A stretch of 64,000 nt of DNA from Scenedesmus sp. ARA3. Lineage: Eukaryota > Chlorophyta > Chlorophyceae > Sphaeropleales > Scenedesmaceae. Below, one piece after another: positions 11,082 to 22,033 of this stretch (position 1 is the stretch's first letter; each line of letters starts with the position of its first letter). The notes below the pieces were generated by a model. That model saw nothing but the letters and a program-made list of their open reading frames with translations, did not search any database and had not been told where the DNA came from. Position numbers and translations under genes: made by a program. The DNA is taken from assembly GCA_004335835.1 (NCBI GenBank), contig RWJK01001782.1:132082-196081 (forward strand), written 5' to 3'.

Positions 11082-13660
11082 ATGCAACGACAACATCAGG
11101 GACCACAAGAACAGTATTTTTCACTAGGCTTTATGCTATCGGTGGGCTTGCTGGCGCTGTTGTTCAACCTGCTGGTCTCGCCAGGTGGGTCCTGCGTCCG
11201 TGGCAGTTCGTTGGGCTTGACCTGCTGATGATGGGCGCCTCAGGCTTCGAGAGCGCACGATACAGATGATCTTACAGAATAATTATGTTTTAAAAGCAGC
11301 TGTTCCTCCATCATGCTGCTTCTCCAAAACTGCTGTCTTGCCCCAGCAGCAGTACAGCAAGTGTGTCAGCAGAGCAGGTCATCTGCCACAATTTGACCAC
11401 CTTTACAGCACAGCAGGTCATATGACGCAAGGAATAAACCTTTTCACGATTGTGCTTGCCTTGATCAATAGTGCACCACGCGTATGTTGGGCCTGTAGCT
11501 GTCGAGAGGCCAAAGCATGTACCGTCTGAAAAATTCAGCAACTGTACTGCCACCCCTGCCTACATCTGTCTGCCATGCTGCAGCCCATGCGCTGGACACC
11601 GTCTACTCATGCCACACACCTGGCAAAGTGGGCGCAATCGGGTGTTGGCACGATGAGGCAGGATTTGTGACAGGGCTGGCGTTTGAGGACGACTATGGCG
11701 TCAAATCTCCTGCAATGTGCAAGAGCCATGGCGAGCCTGATGTGTACATCCCACTCAGGCCGCATGAGTCCATTGTGGAGATTGTTGCATGCGAAGGATT
11801 GGTACCTGACAGTGGCTACAGCCTCATCAAGTTCCTGACAGATGGCAGTGATGACGGCTATGAGTGCGGATATGGCCTCAGCGATTATGATGCTGCAGAG
11901 GCAGCAAGGCTGGGGGAGCGCTACAAATACTACGGCATCAGCAAGCACGAGCTGCGGCTGAAGACGCATGCAAAGGTGCCTGGCAACTGCAAGAGCATAA
12001 CATCCGGGCGCGTGCCGCGCTGGTTCAGGCGCGAGCAGCAGCAGCAACAGCTGCGGGCAGCCAGATGGTGAGTCATGCGGCTGGAGGGCAACTCTGTCCT
12101 GCAGGACAGAAGTCGCAGGCCGTGGGGCTAGCAGTACCCGCAGACGCCTCTGCTAATAAAGCTCAGCAGGCTAGCACAGTTTGCACAATTGTTGCATCAG
12201 GCCCTCATTGGGCAGTGACCAGCCCCGGCAGCAGCAGCTAGCATGCTGAACATGTCAATCCAAGACATGTCCTGCAAAGGGTATGTCTTCAGTGCGCTGC
12301 CACCAGCACTTGGCTGTCCTGCAACATCACTCATTCAGCATCTGCTCTGCACCCGTTGTTTCCCCTCAGGCACGCTGACAGCTCCTTCCATGGCGAGCGC
12401 TACACGATTGATGGCAAGACGTACGACAAGCTTGGCAACATCGACCCGGCAACAGGCCGGGAGTGCAGCGACTGCGGCCCAGCAGGCTACTACTACACGC
12501 AGGCAAGCGACGCTGCTGCAATTGGTGTGCGCAATAGATATGCTTAGGGCCGGAAACTGTTCAACCGAGCTCTGCCATAGTTGCAGGTTGGCCAGCCGGC
12601 ACTCTCCCGTGTGCTGCAAAATGCGCAAGCTCACATGCAACGGCTGCCACATACACCTCACATATGCAGCTCGATAACATGCTGAAACATCAACACTAGG
12701 CGTTTCTGGTTGCTGCTGCTGCTGCTCACAGGTGTACCCGCTAGCACAGCTGGAAGCTTCCTGCTCAGCAGATGGCACACGGCTACAGCAGCTAGAGAGT
12801 GCGTGCTGGAACCAGGAGTACCGGCCAGCACCAAACCTGGTGGTGCTGGCAGTCACCTTCCAGTTCAGCGGTGACTGCAAAGGCTGCATTGGCGGCTGCC
12901 CAGACGAGCAGCGTTCGGACTATGTGCGCTCGCTTGCGGCGTACGTTGTGTCTGAGCAGCTGCTGGAGTACCGTATGGATGCTAAGGTGAAGGCGGCAGT
13001 GCTGGAATGCAAGGTGAGGGCGAGAGGCAGGGCTTCAGGTGTAGCAGCAGCGGTTGTGTTTAGCGTGTGTATGGCAGGCTAAAGATGTTGATGGCATGGG
13101 CAGCAGCATGTTTGTAAGGGGTAGTATCCTGGTTGTGTAGCAGGCAGCTTGGCTGGTGACAGGCAACCATGTCAAATCAGCAGCTACATGCTGAAGGTGC
13201 TTGTGCACATAAGCAGCATGATCCAGCAGCATAGCGGCACAGCAGTGCCGACACGCAATCTGTGTCCCGTTCTACTGCCTGCCAACTGCCTTTCTGCATG
13301 CAGCCGCCTCTGACGTATGTGCTACACAACACCTCGCTGTCAGTGGCAGTCAGCGCCAGCATGAACCAGCGGGAGAAGGAGGACGTGCAGCTGGTGCTGC
13401 ACTCATGGCTGGAGGGATGCAGCAGCGACCTTTGCAACTGCCTGCCTGTGGGAGTGTCATGCGCTGACCTCAGCATACTTGGAATTGATGTGAAGTTCAT
13501 TGCGACAGTGCCGAGGGGTGCACGACTGGAGTATCCCAGCAGTGAGTTCATGGAGGCATATGACTTGGCACGGACCCAGGCTGTGCTGCACCAGACAGCA
13601 GAGGCAGCACACCAGCAAGCCAACTCGGCACATACACAGGTCATGCCCCCAGCCTTTTAG
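11082..13660 (+). CDS. Secreted protein with jacalin-like N-terminal domain, function unknown
   Basis: Exons 11082-11184, 11584-12067, 12370-12502, 12732-13013 and 13304-13660 join in frame to 452 aa. The start is an ATG followed by a classic signal peptide (LGFMLSVGLLALLFNLLV, likely cut near AHA). Residues about 40-130 (VGAIGCWHDEAGFVTGLAF ... YIPLRPHESIVEI ... LIKFLTDG) resemble a jacalin-type beta-prism lectin fold; this is tentative. The middle has paired cysteines (CSDCGP, CKGCIGGC, CSSDLCNC), as in an extracellular disulphide-bonded protein. The intron after 12502 starts GCAAGC, so it is a likely GC-AG intron. A cell-wall or extracellular carbohydrate role is inference. A TGTAA signal lies about 160 bp after the stop. 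Confidence 0.7.
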
Positions 13661-13790
13661 CATGCTGTTGTAGTGATAGCATTGGTCATGTCTGTAGCGT
13701 GGTGCTTGCAAATGCACATGCACTGCTTTGTGGAGTTGATAAAGCACCGTGATTGGCAGTGCACTGTGAAGTGTATTAGCCAGAAGCACT

Positions 13791-13840
13791 GTTGCTGGCA
13801 GCCGTGTTTCCTCTGATTGTAAACAGAGGCTGCCAGCAAC
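13791..13840 (+). terminator. 3' UTR hairpin holding a TGTAA polyadenylation signal
   Basis: TGTAA at 13818-13822 is the usual green-algal poly(A) signal and lies about 160 bp after the stop at 13660. It sits in the loop of an inverted repeat: GTTGCTGGCAG at 13791 pairs with CTGCCAGCAAC at 13830, and the inner CCTCTG pairs with CAGAGG. Confidence 0.5.
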
Positions 13841-15275
13841 TGCTGCTCTGGTGGCCCTGGTGTGGTTTGGCTTGAGCACTCAATGACTTCAGGTCAGTTC
13901 GCGCGGACATCATTCATTGTATAGTTTTACTGACACTTTGACAGCCGGCACGCCATCGTGTGTCCGGAAACACCCGTGACTGGTTCAGAACTGATTTCTG
14001 ATGTTGTGCTGTGCTGCAGTTGCCGCAGTCTCGCAGCCGGGGCTTCTTTAATGCTAGAGTTGTTGTGGGGTGCTGTGATGCCGGTGCTGGCAGCTCATAA
14101 TGTGTAGTGCTGTGCTGTGGCCTACAAAATAGCAAGGTCATTACATGGTCAGTACGTCTCCATGGCAGCCTATTTGAGTCTGGTCACATTCAGCTGGATG
14201 CAGTTCGGTGCATAGCAAGCTGGGCTGCAGGAGACTAGATCTTCATGCTGCTTGAGAGGTGCTGCGTGCTTGCTCTGTCCGCGGCCGGTCCATGCGCACG
14301 CGGCTCTGCAACGCCAGCTGCAAGGCTGCACCTGCAGCAGTTTGCGTCATTTAGCCTGCTTTGCTTTGGTTTGCTGCCGATTACAGAGCAGAGCATCATG
14401 ATATGATAACATCTGAGCCTCAAGAATTTCAGCCACAGTGGCGGGGGCCTCGTCTGGACATGTGAGCAAGCACGGTGATGCATTGTGCTCAGCACAAGTT
14501 GTGAAAAGTGTGTATCCTGCAACTGTAGAGTTGTAATGTAAATATCTCTACATTGAGGCATGGTCCCTGGCTGTCGCCTGGCAGCATGGCTGGCACGGCT
14601 CCATTGCCAACTTCAATACGAAGTTCTGCCACAGAGAGTCTCAAGAAGCTTCTCCGTTGCCCATTGGTTGCAATGTCATTACAAAGTTCTGTCAGTGTCT
14701 GAAGCTTCTGTGACGGCTTACAGCCGTTCAATTTGCCGCAGGCACACTGTGCTGGCGGCCAGCACCGTGCCGGACTGCGGACTTGAGCTCGGAGTTCAAG
14801 TTGGATGCATCAAGCTACAGCAGCTGTGCTGCACACACAAGCCGTTTTGCCGCTTGACGAGCCGGCAGTCAGTCGGTGAGTTCATCAGTACACTAGTGCG
14901 GTGAGTTCATCAGTACACTAGTGCGGTGACTCGGAGTTCATCAGTACACTGGTGCGGCACGCTGTGTAGAACAGAATGGCGGACTGATCAGCCCAAAAGC
15001 TGCTGTTTTCGGAAGCTCTGAACGGTGAGGTGGGAGGAGTTGACAGGAGTGGTGTACCACGACCAAAGCAACGTGTCAGGCAGGTCAAAGGACAGTCAGC
15101 CTGATAGTGTCACCAAGGCAGCTGTGTGCACGGGTGACACCACTACTATTGCCGCAAGCTCGCCCCTTGCATTCTTGCTCAGTGCACCAAGGTACAAACG
15201 ACGCATTTATTCTTCCGACATCGATCATATCGCATACACGCAGTGCAGAAGCAGCAGAAAGACGAAGCACACGCT
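13841..15275. other. Intergenic stretch without a supported gene
   Basis: No ORF here has convincing splice sites or family features. It includes a short tandem repeat at 14874-14960 and presumably the promoter and 5' UTR of the gene at 15276. Confidence 0.5.
14874..14960. repeat. Three-copy 25-bp tandem repeat
   Basis: A unit GAGTTCATCAGTACACTAGT with flanking GCGGT recurs three times. The third copy has a 6-bp insertion and one substitution. Confidence 0.85.
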
Positions 15276-17400
15276 ATGCCTGCAGGGGGCCTGGCAGCAC
15301 GCAGGCTGGCCCCTGTGTTGGCTTTGATCGCACTGTGCTGTTTAAGGTCCGGTTATGGCGCAACAACGGCACCTCAGGCAGCAGCTGCGAGCAAAAAGGT
15401 GCGGGAAACATACTGGATCAGAGCGGGCAGCCACGGCCCCGCATGCCGGCTGATGTATACGATGTAATGCGATCGTTACAGCGGCAGCTGCAATTCATCT
15501 TACGGTGGGGGTAACCTGCCTGGCCTTGCTCTCACCTTCTCGCAGGTGTCAGCTCTGGACGCTGCGAATGTTCTGCAAGTCTGCAGCAAACCGGGTCAGT
15601 GCACAAAGATCGTAAGATACCCTTTAAAAGTCAGAATCGGGTTCGAGTGCCCGCCGTTCGCGAAGCAGTGCACCTTCTACAACACCACACAGCCTGCTTC
15701 CACATCATCTCGTGTGGCCGCAGCAAAGCCGGTGAATGAGCTTCAAGTGTTTCAGTACCCCAAGATTGTTGGGTCCCAGGTGCGTGATGGCCCCCAGGAG
15801 TTTACATACGTGCTGGGAGTTGGCTACAGCAGCTGTCACTTGCCCTCCCTCTGCCAGCAGCAGCAGCAGCATCGGGAGCAGCACTGTCTGCTCCGCTGGA
15901 GTATACAAAAGCCTCCCAAAAACATCAGCAGTACGTGCTTGATGTTCAGGAGCGCATCATGAACACCATGTCCTCACCAGACTTTTCTTTAACAGCAGTT
16001 CAACTGCAGTGCCAGCGCATCACGCCGCATGCCCCTGCCTCCTTTCCCTGCGCTGCTGCAGGTGGCCATGCCGCTATATCAGTTTACCAGCGAGCATAAT
16101 GTGCTTGAGGCAGCGCGGCGGCTGCTACAGTCAGGCTCAACCAGCTTCAAGTTTGACCTAAAGAACCAGAGAGCAAACGGCAAACCCATCAAGGTGTGTG
16201 AGGCAGCAGCGACGCTGTGCCCAACCTGCAGCAACAGCAGAGACAGGCTTGCGCTGGCGACTGGCACTGGACATTGGAGCAAATCAGCAGCAGAGCAGCG
16301 GCGGCAGCAGCAGCAGCGGTAGCAATTGTTTGTGGCTCGCTGATGTGGCGTGGATGCAGCAAAACGGGCAGCAACCATGTTTGCTTGCATACCTTCTAGC
16401 AGCAGCGGCGGTGCCTGGCTGCCAGGCACGAAAGTTGGTAGCGGACGCCTGCACAGCAGCAGTAGCCGAAGCTGACAGCAGCGTGTGCGAGAAGCATACA
16501 TAATTGCTGGCTTATGAAAGCCACACAGCTGCCACATTACTGTTGCTGCTCTCCATAGCAAGCCTTCCCCTTCCTGCTGCACTGCGCTGTGCTGCGCTGG
16601 CACCTGCAGGAGCTTGACAAGAAAGGCTGGCTGTCCATTGCCACGCATGGCGAGCTGCCGTATGTAACGTTATTTGACATGCCCTTCCGTCACTTCCTCT
16701 TCTGGGCCGGCCGCACGCCAGCGCCCGGCCGTGACATCACTTGGACTGACATTGATGGCATTGATGTTTACAAGGAGATGTATAGGCTGGTGGTGTGGCT
16801 GCTGAAGCGGTGAGGCAGCATGTCAAGCTCGATAGGATGCAAGCCTGCTTGACAGTTTGGATGGAGCCTGCAAGTGTAGTGCCAGGATGAGGCAGATATC
16901 AAGGCGCGCACATGTCTGTGTTGGTGCAGACAGCAACAGCCACACAAGGCAAGGTACAGGCACTGCGCTACAAATGCGACGCACATCTGTATGATTCTGA
17001 AATGAGTGCTGCTGAGAATAATCTCAACAAACCCGTAAAAACGCCAAAGTGTCAAACATGCTGCAGGTACAACAACTCAGGCAAGACGTTCTACATTGGG
17101 CACTGGGAGGGCGACTGGTGCCTGCGCGACACCTACAACAAGTCCGCGCCCGCAAACCCCAAGAAAGTGCAGACCATGATAAAGCTGCTGACAGACAAGC
17201 AGCGAGCAGTGGACGCAGCCAAGAAGGACAACCCCTGGGCCAAGAATGTGAGTGCGCTGCAGTTGAGGCTGCGGGTGATGGCTTGCTGTAGCAGCAACAG
17301 GCTGTGTGTGGCCGCATATGCAGTTGATGGCAGCCAGTGAGCCTCAAGGCATGTCCACAAAAGGGCGCCGAAAATGGTTTAGCTCAAAGAGTCAGTCACA

Positions 17401-17449
<49 letters not shown>

Positions 17450-18945
17450 CCTGCTGCTGCTGCTGCAGGTCTTTGTGTGGCACTACGCCGAGGCCAACCT
17501 TGTGGAGCAGTCAATGAAGCAGGGGCCTGGCTGGGCCTCCATGGTCAACACAGTGATAGGGGCGGTGCGGCCCGTGATTGACTACGTGTCGATCAGTGTG
17601 GGTGGCGACAGCTTGAGAGAGGTAAACCCTGCGCCAGCACTGCACAAGGTGAGCCTTGTGCAACGGCCGCACTGAATGCAGGATGTGCCAGAGGGCAGCT
17701 TCTGAACCAACACAGCACCTGCGAGGTAGTATGTGGCGTCTGGAAGACAGCATGTAATGCACCAGGGCCGTTTTGCTGCAGCTTGTGCTGCACATCTGTT
17801 GCGCTGCTGTGTTCGTGCTGAGAATGAAAAGCCCTTCCATGGCAAATGACCAACAAGCCATATCCACTGCCTTGTACCGCATTACCCAAAGTCTCACCCA
17901 GTGCCTTATCCAGTGCCTCATGCAACCGTGCTGCCCGCAGGCCATGGACTATGCCAACCAGAAGCTGCTGGCCAAGCCTGGTGTGCCCGGGCCGCGTGTG
18001 TTTGCTGGCGAGTTCTACTTTGACATGCGGTGGGTGCTTGCTGGCATGCCAGATAGAATGACAGAGGGGTTACATGGTGTGTTCATGCAGCATACGCCAC
18101 CACAGACACCTGGCATGCCATACGCAGTGCGTCGAGCTACACATACGGGAAGGTGATTAGTGAAAGGAGGTGTGGTTATGCGTTGAGTGCTACTTTGGAA
18201 TAGATCGATGTATAGATAGGGGGGTTACATGGTGTGTTCATGCGGCATACGCCACCACAGGTACTTGTAAGTATGGTGAGGCCGAAGGCTGCTCGTACTG
18301 CCAGCAGCTAGCATGTGGCCTTGCTGACGTTGGCTGCAAAGTTTGTGCTGTGTGTGACTCGTGCTGTGTGTGACGATGCAGCCTGAAGCGCATATATAGC
18401 GCCTAAATGGGGCTGCCCTGCTCCACTGCCCACCACCATACACCAGTCTGCCCACCTGCGCATCTTCACCTCTAACATGCATGCCAAATTTTCAACAATC
18501 AACTTCCCAAACCTCACTTGCTGCTCCTTGTTCTCTGCAACCGCCGCCTGCCTTTCAACGCAACAGCAACCGCGACGACAACATTGCGATCTACGCGCCA
18601 ACCCCAGAGCTGCAAAAGCAGCGCGGCTGCTGGGCGGCTGCTGCAGGCGTGGCCTGGGGAGCGCCGCATATGCTGTGGTGGGCCTTTTATGACAACGAAC
18701 AAACCCGATCTGGCGCGTATCGCGGCTACTGGCTCGTTGATAACGGCAACAGGGATACGCCGCTGTTTAGGGCATATCAGCAGTACTTTTCAGATGCCCA
18801 GGAGTTTGTAAGATCTGTGATCGCTGCAACCGGCAAGCCGCCGTCAGACTACGGGTTTAGGGTTTGGGCTACGGAGCGGCTGATCCAACTGTCAGGAAAG
18901 ACAGACGTGCCGGCTAGGCCAGCTGTGCGCTACTGGGGCAGCTGA
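15276..18945 (+). CDS. Secreted TIM-barrel glycoside-hydrolase-like protein
   Basis: Eight exons: 15276-15398, 15546-15779, 16062-16193, 16559-16809, 17067-17247, 17469-17621, 17941-18029 and 18567-18945; 513 aa, phases close. The N-terminus is a signal peptide (LAPVLALIALCCLRSGYGA). The conserved order FPFLLHCAVLRWHL, MPFRHFLFWAGRTP, FYIGHWEGDWCLRD, VFVWHYAEANLV, GAPHMLWWAFYDNE, GYWLVDNGN resembles a family of uncharacterised secreted proteins with a glycoside-hydrolase TIM-barrel look. Acidic residues at strand ends (HWEGDW, HYAEAN, YDNE) are candidate catalytic positions. Substrate is unknown, and cell-wall turnover is inference. Exon 4 starts after CCATAG rather than the later CTGCAG, because the extra residues fit the family pattern. 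Intron 5 ends in a long CTG run that forms the acceptor region. Intron 7 has a direct repeat. Confidence 0.7.
17401..17468 (+). repeat. CTG repeat forming the 3' end of an intron
   Basis: An almost pure CTG run ends in CTGCAG immediately before exon 6 of the hydrolase-like gene, so the microsatellite occupies the place of the polypyrimidine tract and supplies the acceptor AG. Confidence 0.85.
18066..18260 (+). repeat. Direct repeat of 40 bp in intron 7 of the hydrolase-like gene
   Basis: The segment 18066-18105 (GGGGTTACATGGTGTGTTCA...) recurs at 18221-18260 with one change, 155 bp apart. Each copy ends CCACCACAG, which looks like an acceptor. Confidence 0.85.
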
Positions 18946-20118
18946 GGTTTCAACGTCTCAGCGCTGTGTGCGCAGCAGAGCAGCCATGTTGACTGCTCAC
19001 AGTTGGTGCTGTGCATGCTGCGCAGCAACACCTGAGCATGCGACATGCTGCTAGGCTGGCGTGCCTGGTATTGGCTACGTGCCGGGGCCTGCAGCCTGTG
19101 CGATATCTGCACTGCTAGCAGCTACCGTCGCCATCTTGTTGCTGCAAATGCGCTGCAAGGCGCTCTGGCATTGCCTTTGCATTCCTTGCTGGCGATCTTG
19201 TTTGAAAACCTGTTTGGAATGAGGCTGGCTGTGTTGTCGTTGACCGCTGTAGGCAAGACAGCATAGAAGCTTGCACAGTATTACGAGTATCGTTAGTGTG
19301 CTGCAACACAGCACATAGAGATGACTGGGACTGGGTATGCTTGTGTTACCTCAGCGTGCACAGTTTGGTTGACCTTGTAGCATGCACAGTTTGCATCGCC
19401 TCTTAAGATGCATTGGTGCGACCTTGCGCAAGCACAGCTTTTGTGACCTCAGGGCATGATGCACGGCTGATGGCGCTAAGCATGTGCATGACGTGCATGC
19501 TGTTGCTGCTGCTGCATGCTGTTGCTGCTGCTGCATGCTGTTGCATGCGGTTGCTGCTATTGCTGCTGCTGCATGATGTGCATTCTGTGCATGATGCAGC
19601 AGCCCTCTGGGTGATCAAGCCACTCGCAGCAACAGCCTTGACTGACTGATGTTGCGTATTAGCACACACCAGGGTTGTGGCTAACGGCAGTGCGTCCATC
19701 ATGATTGTGCCTTTGCACATGTGCATGCAAGGGTCGAGTGACTTCCAGCAGAAACACAAGCAGACACTGGCAAAGGGGTACGCTGCTGGCACACCTATGA
19801 AGCAGCGCAGCAGGCAGAGTGCTGTGCCTTGAGCCCTGTAGGGCAGCAAGTGACACAGCATGCCTTCCTGCAGGCTAGTATGTGTATGTGTACAGTCATG
19901 CTGTTTCAAGCCCCTGCGCTGGTTGATAGGCGTGCCTGCAGCGTTCCCTGTTGCCCATGACATGCTGTTTTCAGCCCCTGTGGGCATCCCTATTGAACCC
20001 CCATCTGCTGCTTCGCCTGATCCTTGTGCTGCAGCTGGTTGCAGCACAGGCAGGGATTCTTTACGCATGCAACTGCAAAGCAGACCGCTCTATGTGGTGT
20101 AGGTGTTATATGGACACG

Positions 20119-20160
<42 letters not shown>

Positions 20161-20161
20161 A
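20119..20161 (+). repeat. CTG microsatellite
   Basis: About fourteen uninterrupted CTG triplets outside any gene model. Confidence 0.95.
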
Positions 20162-20469
20162 TGATGGTGCGCCAAGCATGGCCCTGCCTGCTCATCGCCA
20201 CACGTTTAAGCTGAACCCGGTTTGCAAGTGGTCACGAGTGTTATGAAGCATTTCTGAAGTGTTCTGTAGGATGATGCTAGTACAAGTCACGGGTCTCTCT
20301 TACTGGGCATGCATGCAGCGGCCTCAAAGGCCTCATGCAGACCTACCTGTTTGAACAGAACCTGCGCGTGATTCTGCCATGTCAACCCTGTTCAACTTGC
20401 CTTTTATGCATAGCTGTTCAGCTGTGGGTCAACTGCAGTGGGGCTTGCAGGCTGTGATGTTGTGGTAGC

Positions 20470-20645
20470 GGCACAATTTGCTCCAGCTGGCTGGCTGGCT
20501 GGCATAGTCTGCTCCAGCTGGCTGGCTGGCACTGCCTGCCAGGCTGCTCATACGCGGCTGCTGTCTTGCTGACAGGCTGCTCATACGCAGCTGCTGCCTT
20601 GCTGACAGGCTGCTCATACGCAGCTGCTGCCTTGCTGACAGGCAC
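20470..20645. repeat. 33-bp minisatellite
   Basis: The unit AGGCTGCTCATACGCAGCTG plus CTGCCTTGCTGAC is present about three times, preceded by a GGCT-rich stretch. On the minus strand it would read VSKAAAAYEQP repeats, but no gene context supports coding. Confidence 0.85.
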
Positions 20646-21624
20646 TGCCTGGCAGCCTGTTCAGATGCAGCTGAGCTAGCTAGAGCTGCATGCTACTGCC
20701 TGAGAGGTTTCTCATGCTTGGTGGTGCAACGTAGATAGCACTTGGAAAGAGCTGTGCTTTGAAACTACATGCGTGTGTGTAGGGGCATTGGTGTGTGCTC
20801 TACTCGTGACGCCGCTCTGGTATCAACATGCGTGCTGGTTTTGCTGTGGCAAACGCAAGCCAGTGTTGTGCTATGGGAGCGAGGGAGAGATAAGGGGAAG
20901 CTCTATGCGATTGCTTAGCTGCTGCTCAGCTACTGCTGCATGCACCTGCTGCAAGCGTATATGTGCAGCTTGCACGCCTTGATTGTGTGCACTGTCAAAG
21001 CAGCACTGCAGTGGCACTGGTTGCTGCCAGCGGCTGAACTGCGCTGCTGCTATGGCTGTAGGGCAGCAGCAGGTGGGAGCGCGCACACAGCGCATGCATG
21101 ATATGTGCAGCTGCTTGTTGGTTATCGAGAGGGTTGTAGCTCATGTTGATGATGATAGTATTGGCACTTCAAGTGAAGGTCAGGTCATGCATTGTGCAAG
21201 TACGGTGTTCTGCTGAGCAAGCAGCAGGGTGTTCTGTGGAGATGTAGTTGTAAGACTTGTGAACTCCAGTCACTGATAGCGCTGAGTTCGTGCATTTGAA
21301 GCCGATGTGAGCAGCTCAGGCGTGTGCCAGCTTGCAGTCAACCAGCCTGTCTGCAAACATTGGAGTGCAGCATGGCCCTGGCAGGTGTTCGCTCTGCCGC
21401 CATTGTGCATGCTTCACACCAACTGCCGGAACAATTCAGAACTATACCGAGAGCACAAGCGTCGTCTTCAAAGCGAATCAAAGAACAGAAACGCTCTCAA
21501 ACCCTCGTGCTCACCTCCACAGAGGATTAGCCTCCCCCGGGTCCGCTCAGATGCCACTTGGCAGCCGCTGTGCTTGACGTTTTATTGTACGCTTGGAATA
21601 ATCATAACATCATTGCTTCTCCAA

Positions 21625-21918
21625 ATGCCGTCCATCGCGTTCACGCAGCGTGGACGAGCAAAGAACCAGCTTGCTGCAGCCCTTGCTTCTGCAGAATCCA
21701 CATTCAAGCATACGATACAACTCAACTGCCACCGCGAACAATACCTTGCAGCCTTGGCCTCTGAGTATCTGCACCCACCTGGCTTCTACCACGTGCAGCA
21801 GCTTCCTGCACTGCACATTAAAGCTTTCAACCTGTCTGCAGAGCTGTACACGTGCCTGCTGGCAGCGGGACTAGCAGGAGCCATCGAGTGGAAGGTCAGC
21901 TACAGCGACCAGCAGTCT

Positions 21919-21961
<43 letters not shown>

Positions 21962-21993
21962 GTGAGCAGCAGCACGAGCAGCAGCGGCGGGCT

Positions 21994-22033
<40 letters not shown>

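Larger units (their letters stand above)
18946..21624. other. Intergenic stretch with microsatellites and a minisatellite
   Basis: I see no supported gene. It holds CTG-rich runs near 19500-19570, a pure CTG run at 20119-20161 and a tandem repeat near 20470-20645. Bases 21307-21624 are open in frame with the next gene but look like a leader rather than coding sequence. Confidence 0.45.
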
